A stretch of 64,000 nt of DNA, taken from assembly GCF_900113875.1 (NCBI RefSeq), contig NZ_FORA01000002.1, forward strand, positions 62,001 to 126,000. The letters run 5' to 3'. Position 1 is the stretch's first letter, and every line of letters begins with the position of its first letter. The translations under genes were made by a program, and so were the position numbers. Source of the stretch: Jannaschia pohangensis. GTDB lineage: Bacteria > Pseudomonadota > Alphaproteobacteria > Rhodobacterales > Rhodobacteraceae. A model generated the notes under the pieces. That model had not been told where the DNA came from. It saw only the letters and a program-made list of their open reading frames with translations, and ran no database searches. Of the stretch, positions 1 through 9,381 are shown in pieces.

Positions 1-144
1 CCCCGTGTCCGCCCGCCCGACAGGCGGTCCCTGGACGTCCCCGACTATCTGCGCCGTGATCTCGGCCTGGACGCAGCAACCCCGCGCCTGCCGTCGGAGC
101 GGGGGCGCCTGCCACCGCCCCGAGGGCCCTTCAGCCTGAAATAG
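1..144 (+). CDS. C-terminal end of an unidentified protein (partial)
   Basis: Reading frame 1 is open from the window edge to a TAG at 142-144 and encodes the last 47 residues of a protein whose start lies outside the window. The tail contains the segment DVPDYLRRDLGLD followed by a Pro/Arg-rich end. I do not recognise the family; the YLRRDLGL stretch is faintly like the end of small DUF1127-type proteins, but that is only a resemblance. It is on the same strand as ttcA and ends 72 bases before it. It may instead be a chance open frame in GC-rich DNA. Confidence 0.4.
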   Translation, partial: PRVRPPDRRSLDVPDYLRRDLGLDAATPRLPSERGRLPPPRGPFSLK

Positions 145-216
145 TCGGCGCGCGTCCGGTTTCCCCCGGGCGCGAAACCCTCTATCACCCGGGCAAATCC
201 TTGCCCGGAGGCCGCC

Positions 217-1089
217 ATGCTCGACGATGCCGACGACGACATCCACCCGCTGTTCGCGGGCGCGCCCAAGACCACCGAATTCCGCAAGCTGCGCAAACGG
301 ATCATCCGCGAAACGCGCGAGGCGCTGGACCGCTATGGCATGGTCAACCGCGGCGACCGTTGGCTTGTCTGCCTGTCGGGCGGCAAGGACAGCTATACCC
401 TGCTGGCCGCGCTGACCGAGTTGCAGTGGCGCGGCGTCCTGCCGGTGGACATCCTGGCCTGCAACCTGGATCAGGGACAGCCGAATTTTCCGGCGACTGT
501 CCTGCCCGCGTTTCTGGAAAAAATGGGCGTTCCGCACCGTATCGAATACCGCGACACCTATTCCATCGTGAAGGACAAGGTGCCCGCCGGGCGCACCTAT
601 TGCGCGCTGTGTTCGCGGCTGCGTCGGGGCAATCTCTACCGCATCGCGCGCGAGGAGGGATGCTCTGCCGTCGTTCTGGGCCACCACCGCGACGACATCC
701 TCGAGACGTTCTTTCTCAATCTCTTCCACGGCGGCAAGATCGCCACGATGCCGCCCAAGCTGCGCAACGACGAAGGCGACCTGATGGTCCTGCGCCCCCT
801 CGCCCATGTGGCCGAGGCGGATTGCGAGCGATTCGCCCGGGACATGGGGTATCCGATTATTCCCTGCGATCTCTGCGGCTCCCAGGACGGGCTGCAACGA
901 CAGGCGATCAAGTCGCTTCTCGACGGTTGGGAAGCCAAGGCGCCCGGGCGTCGTGGCAAGATGTTTTCCGCCCTCATGCAGGTTCGCCCGTCCCATTTGC
1001 TCGACCCCACGCTCTTCGATTTCGCGGGGCTGATGCCGGTGCCACCGGTTGATCCGGACAATTCGACGGAAATCCCGGCCCTTCGTTAA
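217..1089 (+). CDS. ttcA: tRNA 2-thiocytidine(32) synthetase TtcA
   Basis: This 290-residue protein belongs to the PP-loop ATPase family that thiolates cytidine 32 of some tRNAs using an Fe-S cluster. The ATP pyrophosphatase loop SGGKDS is at about residues 55-60. The cluster cysteines appear in [12 protein letters not shown] (about 128-139) and in CDLCGSQDG, the CxxC pairs typical of Ttc[15 protein letters not shown] is the second conserved motif. A GGAGG six bases before the ATG fixes the start. The length matches the family. It stands upstream of an EAL protein and yidC, a common arrangement in Rhodobacteraceae. Confidence 0.95.
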   Translation: MLDDADDDIHPLFAGAPKTTEFRKLRKRIIRETREALDRYGMVNRGDRWLVCLSGGKDSYTLLAALTELQWRGVLPVDILACNLDQGQPNFPATVLPAFLEKMGVPHRIEYRDTYSIVKDKVPAGRTYCALCSRLRRGNLYRIAREEGCSAVVLGHHRDDILETFFLNLFHGGKIATMPPKLRNDEGDLMVLRPLAHVAEADCERFARDMGYPIIPCDLCGSQDGLQRQAIKSLLDGWEAKAPGRRGKMFSALMQVRPSHLLDPTLFDFAGLMPVPPVDPDNSTEIPALR

Positions 1090-1144
1090 GGTCCCGGTCA
1101 TTCTCGTGGGATAGCCCTCCGTGACGAATATTTCGGAGGGTTCC

Positions 1145-2692
1145 ATGTCAGACGGGCGCAGCCTCAAATTGACCACGCGGGAACGGCTGTCCCGTTGGAT
1201 CGCACGAATCGACTGGCTGCTTGTCTTTCCAATCGCTGCCGCCGCCGCCTGGAGCTTCGGGGAAAACGCCGTCGCCATGGTGCTGACGGTCGTGCTGCCG
1301 ATCTGCCTGCTGCTGGACGGGCGCGGATCGCGTCGACGCGAAAACCTGCTGATGGAATTTGCCAGCGGTCAGCCGCTGGCGCGCACCTCGATCCAGAAAA
1401 TCGTGGATGATGTGCTCGAGGATTGCGCGCGCCGCCAACGCTCGACGGCCGTGATGCACTTCCAGATCGACGGGTTGCACGTCGCCGACGGCGATTGGGA
1501 CGCGGATTCCCAGGATGCCATCATGGATCGCCTGATCCAGCGGATGAGCACGGCCTTGCGCGGCCAGGATGCCATCATGCGCACCGGCAGCGACGGCGTG
1601 ATCATCGTGCTGGCCCCGACCCGCAGGGTCGACCTCGACACGATCATGAATGTCGTCGACCGGGTGCAATCTGCGGTCGCCGAGCCGGTCTCGCTCGACG
1701 GACGGACGGTGCGCGTCTCCTGTTGTGCCGGCATCTGCAGCGAGGCTATGTCGCCCAGCCGCAGCGGAAGCGCCATGCTCGCCGCCGCCGATTGCGCCAT
1801 GCGGATCGCGCGGCGACAGGGGGATGACGCCGTCCGGGTCTTTACCGCCGACATGCAGGCCCGGGTTGAAACCGACCACCGTCTGTCGATCCAGATCGAC
1901 GATGCCCTTGATGCGGGCCAGATCCGTCCGTGGTTCCAGCCTCAGATCGATGCCCGCAGCGGCAAGCTCGCGGGCTTCGAGGCCCTTGCCCGCTGGCACC
2001 ATCCGGATCTCGGCGTTCTGGCCCCGGGGCAATTCCTGGCCTCGATCCATGCCGCCGGACGCGGCGCCGACCTTGGTGACCAGGTGCTCAAGGCCACGCT
2101 CGAAGCTCTGATCGAATGGGATCGCACCGGCATCGAAGTGCCTTGCGTCGGTGTGAACTTCTCGCTCGACCAGCTGATGGATCCGCGCCTGGCCGAACGG
2201 GTGATCTGGCAGCTCGACCGCCACGACATCGCCCCGAACCGCATCGCCATCGAAATCCTTGAGACCGTGACGCTGCGCGACGGCGACGAGACCATCATGC
2301 GAAACCTGCGCGCGCTCCGCGACGCGGGCTTCCGGCTCGACCTTGATGATTTCGGGACCGGTGCCGCGTCCATCGCCCATATCGCCCGCTTCGGCGTTCA
2401 TCGCATCAAGATCGACCGCAGTTTCGTCAGCGGCATCGACAGCGACCCTGCGCAACGCGAAATCGTCGCCGCGATCCTTGGTCTGGCAGAACGCCTGGGC
2501 ATCGACACGTTGGCCGAGGGCGTCGAGACGCCGGAGCAACAGGCCACGCTCACCGCCATGGGCTGCCCGCATTTGCAGGGCTACGGAATTGCTCGACCCA
2601 TGCCCTTTGCCGACACGATCCCCTGGGCCCTGTCGCGCCCCATTGCCGCAGACCTGTCCCTGCGCACGATGCAGCCGCGCGGACGGGCCTGA
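1145..2692 (+). CDS. Membrane-anchored EAL-domain c-di-GMP phosphodiesterase with degenerate GGDEF domain
   Basis: This 515-residue protein has two hydrophobic segments near the N-terminus (about residues 25-65), a degenerate GGDEF-like domain (about 95-240) and an EAL domain (about 255-500). The GGDEF signature position reads GSDGV, so cyclase activity is unlikely. The EAL domain keeps EALARW, the Asn of GVNFS, the Glu of IEILE, DDFGTG, the Lys of IKIDRSF, AEGVETPEQ and LQGYGIARP, which are the metal-binding and catalytic positions, so it should hydrolyse c-di-GMP at the inner membrane. The start ATG has GGAGGG four bases upstream. A GTG at 1121 would add eight residues but has no better ribosome site. 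Confidence 0.88.
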   Translation: MSDGRSLKLTTRERLSRWIARIDWLLVFPIAAAAAWSFGENAVAMVLTVVLPICLLLDGRGSRRRENLLMEFASGQPLARTSIQKIVDDVLEDCARRQRSTAVMHFQIDGLHVADGDWDADSQDAIMDRLIQRMSTALRGQDAIMRTGSDGVIIVLAPTRRVDLDTIMNVVDRVQSAVAEPVSLDGRTVRVSCCAGICSEAMSPSRSGSAMLAAADCAMRIARRQGDDAVRVFTADMQARVETDHRLSIQIDDALDAGQIRPWFQPQIDARSGKLAGFEALARWHHPDLGVLAPGQFLASIHAAGRGADLGDQVLKATLEALIEWDRTGIEVPCVGVNFSLDQLMDPRLAERVIWQLDRHDIAPNRIAIEILETVTLRDGDETIMRNLRALRDAGFRLDLDDFGTGAASIAHIARFGVHRIKIDRSFVSGIDSDPAQREIVAAILGLAERLGIDTLAEGVETPEQQATLTAMGCPHLQGYGIARPMPFADTIPWALSRPIAADLSLRTMQPRGRA

Positions 2693-2932
2693 CGTCCGAC
2701 AGACGCCCCGACGATGATCCTGGCCCGTTGCTGTCCCCGCAAGTGCCCGGTTTGACGGCCGAGATTTCACCGTCGCCGATTTGTTCCGCGCGCGACCCCG
2801 GCATGCGCCGGACGGCCCGGCGGTCAAGGCAAACACTCCCCAACCCCGCCGCAAACGGTGAATCGCCTTGACCTTCCCGGGTCAGGTCTGTTGAACGGCG
2901 CGCAATTCCCCCCGGCGCGTGACAGGTCTTCG

Positions 2933-4804
2933 ATGGACGATCAAAACAAGAACCTAATCCTTGCCACCGTGCTCAGCGCGCTGGTCATGCTGGTCTGGCT
3001 CGTCCTGTTTCCAAGCCCCCCCGCCGAAACCGTCACACCCGATACAACAGCCCCCACCGCCGAGGTCGCGCCCGGCGCCGCCATCCCGCCGGCCGCCGGT
3101 GTGCCGGGTGCGGCCGTGCCAACGGGCGTGGCCGTCACGCCCGAGGAAAGCCGTGCCACGGCCATGGCCTCCTCGGTTCGCGTGCCGGTTGAAACCCCGC
3201 GCCTGACAGGATCGATCTCCCTCACCGGGGGCCGGATCGACGACATATCGCTCAAGGATTACCGCGAGACGCTGGACGACGACGCGCCGATCGTCACGCT
3301 GCTCTCGCCGACAGGTGCCCCGAACCCCTTCTATGCGCTGCACGGCTGGGTTCCCGCAGGCACCCTGGCCGCCGAAGCCGTTCCGACGGCCCAGACGGTC
3401 TGGAGCGCCCCCGCCGATGCCTCCCTCACCCCCGACAGCCCCCTCACGCTGACCTGGGACAACGGCGCGGGGCTCGTGTTCCGCCGTGTGATCTCGGTGG
3501 ACGCCGATTTCATGTTCACGGTCAACCAGAGCGTTGAAAATACCACTGGCGAAAGCGTGTCGCTGGCCCCCTACGGCCTGATCGCGCGCCATGGCGAGCC
3601 CGACACCTCGGGCTTTTTCATCTCGCACGAGGGGATCACGGTTCGCGCCGACGGCATCCTGACCGAAATCGATTATGACGAAGTGGTCGACTATGAGGTG
3701 AACGCGCTGGAGGCCGGACGGGTCGAGAAGTTCGTGGTCGAAAACCAGGGCTGGATCGGCTTTGCAGACCAGTACTGGATGGCGAGCCTCATTCCCGCCG
3801 CGGGAACGGCCTATAGCAGTGTCGTCAAATACGTCGACGGTCGCGACATCTATCAGACCGAAACGCGCCTGCCCGCCATCACGGTGGCACCCGGGGCGAC
3901 GGCCACGTCGGAAAGCCGCCTGTTCGCCGGAGCCAAGGAATGGGAAACCCTGCGCGCCTATCAGAACGAAGAAGGCGTCGAGGGGTTCGTGGACTCCATC
4001 GACTGGGGCATCTTCTTTTTCCTGACCAAGCCGATCTTTGCCGCGCTGCACTGGTTCAACGCGATCATCGGCAACATGGGCATCGCGATCATCCTTTTGA
4101 CGTTGACGATCAAGGCGATCCTGTTCCCGCTGGCCTACAAATCCTACGTCTCCATGGCCCGGATGAAAGAGCTTCAGCCCGAGATGGAGAAACTGAAGGA
4201 GAAGGCGGGCGATGACCGCCAGAAACTTCAGGTCGGGATGATGGAGCTTTACAAGAAGAACAAGGTGAACCCGGCGGCGGGCTGTCTGCCGATCCTGCTT
4301 CAGATTCCGATCTTCTTCAGCCTCTACAAGGTGATCTTCGTCACGATCGAACTGCGGCACGCGGCCTTCTTCGGCCCCTTCCAGGACCTGAGCGCGCCCG
4401 ACCCGACCTCGATCATGAACCTGTTCGGCCTGTTGCCCTTCGCCGCCCCCGACCCCGGCAGCGTCCTGGCACTGGTGTTCATCGGGATCCTGCCGATCCT
4501 TCTGGGCATCTCCATGTGGTTCCAGCAAAAGCTGAACCCGGCCCCGACCGACCCAACCCAGGCGATGATCTTCGCCTATCTGCCGTGGGTCTTCATGTTC
4601 ATGCTGGGCGGCTTCGCGAGCGGTCTGGTGGTCTACTGGATCGCCAACAACACGATCACCTTCGTGCAGCAGTACACGATCATGCTCTCGCATGGGTCCA
4701 AGCCCGACCTGTTCGGCAATATCAAGTCGAGCTTCAACAAGAAGAAGTCTGGCCCGGCCAATGATGCCAAGGCTCCATCCAAGGCGCCGGCCAAGAAGAA
4801 ATGA
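2933..4804 (+). CDS. yidC: Membrane protein insertase YidC
   Basis: YidC (Oxa1 family, 623 residues from this start) inserts proteins into the inner membrane, alone or with SecYEG. The N-terminal MDDQNKN followed by a transmembrane segment, the long Pro/Ala linker, the periplasmic beta-domain (to about residue 350) and the five-helix core near the C-terminus fit the Gram-negative form. The core contains NPAAGCLPILLQIPIFFSLY and a final YWIANN helix, and the tail is Lys-rich (GPANDAKAPSKAPAKKK). I chose the ATG at 2933 because MDDQNKN matches the family start; a GTG at 2858 would add 25 unlikely residues. Its stop overlaps the next ATG (ATGA), suggesting translational coupling. Confidence 0.97.
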   Translation: MDDQNKNLILATVLSALVMLVWLVLFPSPPAETVTPDTTAPTAEVAPGAAIPPAAGVPGAAVPTGVAVTPEESRATAMASSVRVPVETPRLTGSISLTGGRIDDISLKDYRETLDDDAPIVTLLSPTGAPNPFYALHGWVPAGTLAAEAVPTAQTVWSAPADASLTPDSPLTLTWDNGAGLVFRRVISVDADFMFTVNQSVENTTGESVSLAPYGLIARHGEPDTSGFFISHEGITVRADGILTEIDYDEVVDYEVNALEAGRVEKFVVENQGWIGFADQYWMASLIPAAGTAYSSVVKYVDGRDIYQTETRLPAITVAPGATATSESRLFAGAKEWETLRAYQNEEGVEGFVDSIDWGIFFFLTKPIFAALHWFNAIIGNMGIAIILLTLTIKAILFPLAYKSYVSMARMKELQPEMEKLKEKAGDDRQKLQVGMMELYKKNKVNPAAGCLPILLQIPIFFSLYKVIFVTIELRHAAFFGPFQDLSAPDPTSIMNLFGLLPFAAPDPGSVLALVFIGILPILLGISMWFQQKLNPAPTDPTQAMIFAYLPWVFMFMLGGFASGLVVYWIANNTITFVQQYTIMLSHGSKPDLFGNIKSSFNKKKSGPANDAKAPSKAPAKKK

Positions 4805-5535
4805 ACCTCGCCTCGATCTGGCGACATCCGATCAAGGCCATCGGGCGGGAGGCCATGACAGAGGTCCAAATGGACCGGTCTCGGTGCCTTCCGCTCGACC
4901 GACACTGGGCCGTGACCCACGAAAACACGCGGGACACCGGCCCGGGGTGGGCGAAAAAGGCCAACTTCCTGCGCGGGGTCAGCGGGCCGCAACTCATGGC
5001 GGTGACGGCAGAGATGGCGGGCGACGGGGCATCTGTGGTTCTGCGCCATCCCGAGCGGCCCGACCTTTGGGTTAAGCCCGATGCGGATGGGGATGAGCTG
5101 ATTGCGTGGCTCGATCCGCTCTGGCCCGGCGACCTGCCCCGTCCGACGGGGGTCGCGCGGTGCGACACCGGCTTCACCGACATCCCCGACCCGTGGATTT
5201 CGATCCAGAACCACGCAAGCCACCGAGCGGTGGAGCAACGGATCGGCCAGCCGTTGTCGATCCACCGCTGGCGCGGCAACCTCTGGATCGATGACATGGA
5301 TGTCTGGCACGAGTTCGACCTGATCGGGCGCAGGCTACGCATCGGCCAGGCAGAGCTTCTGATCCAGCAACGGATCACCCGCTGCAAGGCGACGATGGCC
5401 AACCCCGACACCGGCCTGCGCGATGCGGACACGCTTGCCGCCCTGCGCAGTTGGGATCATCAGGATTTCGGCGTATATGCCGAAGTGGTGACCGGCGGCG
5501 TCATCCGCACCGGCGACTCCGTGGAGATCCTATGA
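4801..5535 (+). CDS. MOSC domain-containing protein
   Basis: This 244-residue protein begins with IWRHPIKAIGREAM, the N-terminal beta-barrel signature of MOSC proteins, and has a MOSC core with VEQRIGQPLSIHRWRGNLWI and ELLIQQRITRCKATMANPDTG, including the conserved Cys (RC). MOSC proteins carry sulfur for molybdenum cofactor or reduce N-hydroxylated substrates; the substrate here cannot be told. The start codon overlaps the yidC stop, and its own stop overlaps the engB start. It is co-directional in a yidC-MOSC-engB-argB run that is common in Rhodobacteraceae. Confidence 0.9.
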   Translation: MNLASIWRHPIKAIGREAMTEVQMDRSRCLPLDRHWAVTHENTRDTGPGWAKKANFLRGVSGPQLMAVTAEMAGDGASVVLRHPERPDLWVKPDADGDELIAWLDPLWPGDLPRPTGVARCDTGFTDIPDPWISIQNHASHRAVEQRIGQPLSIHRWRGNLWIDDMDVWHEFDLIGRRLRIGQAELLIQQRITRCKATMANPDTGLRDADTLAALRSWDHQDFGVYAEVVTGGVIRTGDSVEIL

Positions 5536-6185
5536 ACGTCCTGCCCTTCCCCGAAGCCGAAGCCCCCGACCCCGAATCCGAGGAGCGTGGCCGCAAGCTG
5601 TTCGCGACCGGCGGAGAGTTCCTCAAGGGCGTCGTCGCCATGTCCGGCATGCCGCCCTCGGATCGGACCGAGGTCTGCTTTGCCGGGCGGTCGAACGTGG
5701 GCAAGTCGACGCTGATCAACGCGCTGACCGGGCGCAAGGCGCTGGCCCGCGCGTCCAACACGCCGGGCCGCACGCAGGAAATCAACTTCTTCACCCTCGC
5801 CGACAGCCATTACCTCGTGGACCTGCCCGGCTATGGCTATGCCAACGCGCCCGTGGCCGTCGTCGCCAAGTGGCAGGCGTTGCTCAAGGCCTATCTGTCC
5901 GGCCGCCCGTCATTGCGCCGTGCCTTCGTGCTGATCGATGCGCGCCACGGGGTAAAGGCAGTGGACGAGGAGATCATGACCCTGCTCGACCGCTCCGCCG
6001 TCCCGTTCCAGACCGTCCTGACCAAGGCCGACAAGGTCAAGGAAGAGGCGCGCGAGGAGTCCCTCGACCGGACGCGCGCCGCCTTGGCCCGCCACCCCGC
6101 CGCCTATCCCGAACTGATCGTGACAAGTTCGGAAAAGGGTTGGGGCATCCCGACCCTCCGTTCCGCCATCTGCGACATCGCCTGA
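5532..6185 (+). CDS. engB: Ribosome biogenesis GTPase YihA/EngB (YsxC)
   Basis: This 217-residue TRAFAC GTPase is needed for late assembly of the large ribosomal subunit. GTP-binding motifs are clear: GRSNVGKSTLINALTGRK (G1), TPGRTQ (G2), DLPGYGYA (G3), TKADKVK (G4) and SSEKGWG (G5). The ATG at 5532 overlaps the MOSC stop as ATGA, and the N-terminal MNVLPFPEAEAPDPESEERGRKLF is typical for the group. A longer reading from 5451 would run through the end of the MOSC gene in another frame and is rejected. Confidence 0.95.
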   Translation: MNVLPFPEAEAPDPESEERGRKLFATGGEFLKGVVAMSGMPPSDRTEVCFAGRSNVGKSTLINALTGRKALARASNTPGRTQEINFFTLADSHYLVDLPGYGYANAPVAVVAKWQALLKAYLSGRPSLRRAFVLIDARHGVKAVDEEIMTLLDRSAVPFQTVLTKADKVKEEAREESLDRTRAALARHPAAYPELIVTSSEKGWGIPTLRSAICDIA

Positions 6186-6244
6186 ACCGGGTGGCATTCC
6201 GTCACCGCTTGGGCGACGATCGCTGAACCACAATCGAGACAGCC

Positions 6245-7111
6245 ATGAAGATCAGAGAAGACATGAACCGCGACAACGCCGCCATCGCCCGCACGCTGAA
6301 CGAAGCGCTTCCCTATCTGCGTCGTTATGACGATGCGATCGTCGTCATCAAGCTCGGCGGTCACGCCATGGGCAGCGACGAGGGCATGGCCAGTTTCGCC
6401 CGCGACGTCGTCCTGATGCGGACGGTCGGCATCAACCCGGTCGTGGTCCACGGCGGCGGGCCGATGATCAACCAGTTGCTGGAACGTCTGGGGGTGAAAT
6501 CGGAATTCGTGCGCGGCAAGCGCGTCACGGACGCCGAAACCATGAGCGTGGTCGAAATGGTTCTGGCCGGCGAGGTGAACAAGCGGATCGTGCAGGCCAT
6601 CAATTCAGCCGGCGGGCGGGCCGTGGGCCTGACGGGCAAGGACACCGACATGATCGTCTGCACCCAGACGGACCCGGAGCTGGGCTTCGTCGGCACGCCC
6701 TCGGAAATCGACCCGCGTCTTCTGGAAAGCCTGCTGCGGGACGAGATGATCCCCGTTCTGGCCCCCATCGGCACGGGCGAGAATGACGAGACGTTCAACA
6801 TCAACGGCGACACCTGTGCCGGGGCCATCGCCGGGGCGCTCAAGGCCGACCGCCTGCTGCTGCTGACGGATGTGGCGGGGGTCAAGGATGCCTCGGGCGA
6901 GGTTGTGACGGCGCTTTCGGCCAAGACGGTGCGCGAATTGACGGAACAGGGCGTGATCGCGGGCGGCATGATCCCCAAGACCGAGACCGCGCTGGAAGCA
7001 CTCGAAGCCGGGGTGCGCGCCGTGGTCATCCTTGACGGGCGCGTGCCCAATGCCGTGCTTCTGGAGCTCTTCACCAGTCACGGCGCCGGCAGCCTGATCC
7101 GCAAGGAATGA
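6245..7111 (+). CDS. argB: Acetylglutamate kinase
   Basis: ArgB phosphorylates N-acetyl-L-glutamate, the second step of arginine synthesis. The 288-residue protein has [11 protein letters not shown] (ATP phosphate binding), VVHGGGPMI (substrate binding), [28 protein letters not shown] and LTDVAGVKD, all hallmarks of the amino-acid kinase fold. The N-terminal helix [22 protein letters not shown] is the one linked to arginine-inhibited hexamers. The ATG at 6245 has a poor ribosome site; the next ATG (6263) has AGAGAAG just before it and may be the true start, costing six residues. Confidence 0.96.
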   Translation: MKIREDMNRDNAAIARTLNEALPYLRRYDDAIVVIKLGGHAMGSDEGMASFARDVVLMRTVGINPVVVHGGGPMINQLLERLGVKSEFVRGKRVTDAETMSVVEMVLAGEVNKRIVQAINSAGGRAVGLTGKDTDMIVCTQTDPELGFVGTPSEIDPRLLESLLRDEMIPVLAPIGTGENDETFNINGDTCAGAIAGALKADRLLLLTDVAGVKDASGEVVTALSAKTVRELTEQGVIAGGMIPKTETALEALEAGVRAVVILDGRVPNAVLLELFTSHGAGSLIRKE

Positions 7112-7117
7112 ATGCCC

Positions 7118-7143
7118 GGGTCGGGGCCATCGCGCCCCGGCCC
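7118..7143. terminator. Bidirectional hairpin between argB and the DUF3422 gene
   Basis: GGGTCGGGGC (7118-7127) pairs with GCCCCGGCCC (7134-7143) over ten pairs with one G-T, around the loop CATCGC. It lies between two convergent genes. There is no T-tract, so it would act by stem stability or as an mRNA 3' end stabiliser. Confidence 0.5.
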
Positions 7144-7145
7144 GC

Positions 7146-8423
7146 TCAGCTTTCGACGCGTTTGCGGATGCGGCGGACCACCCACCAGACCCCGGCCACG
7201 ACCGGCACGACCGCCAATGCCGAGATCATTTCCTTGGACACGTCGAAGCGCGCGCCGAGCGGATAGAAGATCGCCGAGACGAGGCCGAGCGCGTAATAAC
7301 TGATCGCGACCACCGACAGCCCTTCGACCGTCCGTTGCAGGCGCAGTTGCGTCGCTGCCCGCTCATCCATGGATTTCAACAGGCGGGCGTTCTGTTCTGA
7401 CCGGTCGACGTTGACCCGCGTCGACAGCAAGTCGCCCGCCCGTTTCGCCCGTTCGGCCAGCGCCTCCATCCGGGCCTGGACCGACCGGCAGGTGCGCATC
7501 GCCGGATCGAAGCGGCGCATCATGAATTCGAGGAACGTCTGCCGCCCCCCGAACCGTTCCTCGCGCAGGACCGAGATCCGCTGCTGGACCAGCGCCTCAT
7601 AGGCCTCCATTGCGCCGAACCGGAAGGACGACCGCGCCAGCATCGTCTCCAGGTCGGACCCGATCGTCAGCAGGCCTTCCAGTGTTTCCTCGGTCTGGGC
7701 CTGCCCCTCGCGGAGCGCGCCGACCAGCTCCGAAAGCTCGGTGTCCATCTTGCCAAGGTCGCCCGACAATTTGCGTGCCCGCGGCAGGGCCAGCATGGCC
7801 ATCGTCTTGTAGGTCTCGATCTCGCAAAGCCGCTGGACGATCCGGCCCACGCGCCGCTCGCCGGTCGTGTCCTTGACGAAGGCGGCAAAGCGGATGTGCC
7901 CGTTGGTATCGATGCGGAAATCCGACGCGATCGTCGCGCTGTCGTCCAGCACGCGGCTGACGGCCAGACTTTCGGGCACGAACCAATCATCCAGACGCGT
8001 GTTGATTTCCTCCGGCGTCGCCGCGCCCTCCACCCGCAATAGGGCGGAGGTCAGCCGAACACCCGGCGCATCGGCCAGCCAATCTTCGGGAAAGACATCG
8101 AACATCGCGCCATCGAACGGGCGATCCGCCACGCCGTCCGAAAACAGGGTGTAGGTCACGAATTCCGTGTGGCTCTCCCACTTCAGGCGGTGCTTGCCCA
8201 ATTGGCCGAAGAAATGCGTGGCCCCGGGGGCGGGATGGCTGGCCCCGAAACGATCCAGCAGCGCCTCCAGGTGCGCACGGTCCGCAGACCGGTCGCGGTT
8301 GGCGGCATCCGTTTCGCGCTTGATGGCGATGAAGGCCGCACGGCACGGCGCGCTCAGGGCCGGAAAGGGCCGCGCGTGCAGTTCATTGGCAAGCTCGTAA
8401 CGGCGGGGATGATCGCGCAACAT
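7146..8423 (-). CDS. DUF3422 family membrane-associated protein
   Basis: This 425-residue protein starts LRDHPRRYELANELHARPF, the conserved opening of the DUF3422 family, whose function is not established. The body is helical with a long heptad-rich region (about 190-370). Two hydrophobic stretches sit at the C-terminus (VVAISYYALGLVSAIFYPLG and ISALAVVPVVAGVWWVV), followed by a basic tail, suggesting a cytoplasmic coiled-coil domain anchored in the inner membrane. I chose the ATG at 8423 because AGGAG lies seven bases before it; an ATG seven codons further upstream has no such site. It is convergent with argB. Confidence 0.85.
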   Translation of the reverse strand: MLRDHPRRYELANELHARPFPALSAPCRAAFIAIKRETDAANRDRSADRAHLEALLDRFGASHPAPGATHFFGQLGKHRLKWESHTEFVTYTLFSDGVADRPFDGAMFDVFPEDWLADAPGVRLTSALLRVEGAATPEEINTRLDDWFVPESLAVSRVLDDSATIASDFRIDTNGHIRFAAFVKDTTGERRVGRIVQRLCEIETYKTMAMLALPRARKLSGDLGKMDTELSELVGALREGQAQTEETLEGLLTIGSDLETMLARSSFRFGAMEAYEALVQQRISVLREERFGGRQTFLEFMMRRFDPAMRTCRSVQARMEALAERAKRAGDLLSTRVNVDRSEQNARLLKSMDERAATQLRLQRTVEGLSVVAISYYALGLVSAIFYPLGARFDVSKEMISALAVVPVVAGVWWVVRRIRKRVES

Positions 8424-8528
8424 CGCAGGCTCCTGTTTGGGCACAGGCGCTTACATAGGTCGCGGATGTGCAATTGCCCCTCGGCGGTATACCGACGCAT
8501 GGCGGCTTTCGTGTCACGCCCCCGGGCC

Positions 8529-9272
8529 TCAGTATTCGCCGCCCGAGATCTGGATCGCCTGCCCGTTCACGCTGCGCGCCGCATCCGAGCACAGCCAGAG
8601 CGCCGCGCCCGCCACCTCCTCGGGGTCGATCAGCTTGCGATGCGGGTTCTGGCCGACCATCACGCCCTGCGCATCCGCCTGCGACATGCCGGTCCGCGCC
8701 ATGATCCGCGCGGTGTTTTCCGTGACGATGTCGGTGTCGACATAGCCAGGACACAGGGCGTTGAAGGTCACGCCGCGGCCCAGGTTGTCCGCCGCCAGCC
8801 CCCGGATCAGGCCGATCATGCCATGTTTGGACGCGGTATAGGCCGACGCTCCCTTGAGCCCCTTCAGGCCCGCGATCGACGCCACGGCGATGACCCGACC
8901 CCAGTCTTCCATGCCCGGAACACAGGCCCGGATAGTGTGAAACGCCCCGTCGAGGTTCGTCGCCATGATCCGCCGCCACAGCTGCGCGTCGGTCTTGGCC
9001 AGCGATGCACCCTCGGCGATGCCGGCATTTGCCACGCAGATCTGCACCGGACCGTGGCGCGCCCGTGCCTTCGCCACACCGGCGAGAACCGATGCCTCGT
9101 CCGTCACATCCATCGTCACCGCCAGCGCCCCCTCCACACCGGCAAGGGCTGCGGCGCGGCGCCCCGTGACCGTCACGCGCGCGCCCTCGGCCATCAGGGC
9201 CACGGCAATCGCGCGCCCGATCCCGGTGCCGCCGCCGGTGACCAAGGCATGGCGTCCATCAAGTTTCCCCAA
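8529..9272 (-). CDS. SDR-family dehydrogenase, 3-hydroxybutyrate dehydrogenase-like
   Basis: A classical short-chain dehydrogenase of 247 residues. It has the NAD(P) motif GGGTGIG near the N-terminus, NAGI, and the catalytic Tyr-Lys in YTASKHGMIG, then CPGYVDTDIV and the C-terminal motif NGQAIQISGGEY. The closest resemblance is to 3-hydroxyacid or 3-hydroxyacyl-CoA dehydrogenases, but substrate cannot be assigned. I place the start at a TTG (9272) because GGAAGG lies eight bases before it and the protein then opens (M)GKLDGRHALVTGGGTG. An upstream ATG at 9377 would add 35 residues that do not look like protein and would reach the pntA start. It is divergent from pntA. Confidence 0.85.
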   Translation of the reverse strand: MGKLDGRHALVTGGGTGIGRAIAVALMAEGARVTVTGRRAAALAGVEGALAVTMDVTDEASVLAGVAKARARHGPVQICVANAGIAEGASLAKTDAQLWRRIMATNLDGAFHTIRACVPGMEDWGRVIAVASIAGLKGLKGASAYTASKHGMIGLIRGLAADNLGRGVTFNALCPGYVDTDIVTENTARIMARTGMSQADAQGVMVGQNPHRKLIDPEEVAGAALWLCSDAARSVNGQAIQISGGEY

Positions 9273-9381
9273 CGTAATTTCCTTCCACGCAATTAAAAGT
9301 CGCGGGCTTGCCCATTGCCTTGAGCATCTTTCGCGCCACAGATAAGAGGCGACACTGCCATAGGCTTGGGGAGACATTGCA

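Noticed and set aside
1148-2854. Long open frame on the minus strand opposite the EAL gene
   Set aside because: It is antisense to a gene with complete family motifs, and its translation is low-complexity with no recognisable domain; high GC content produces such frames.
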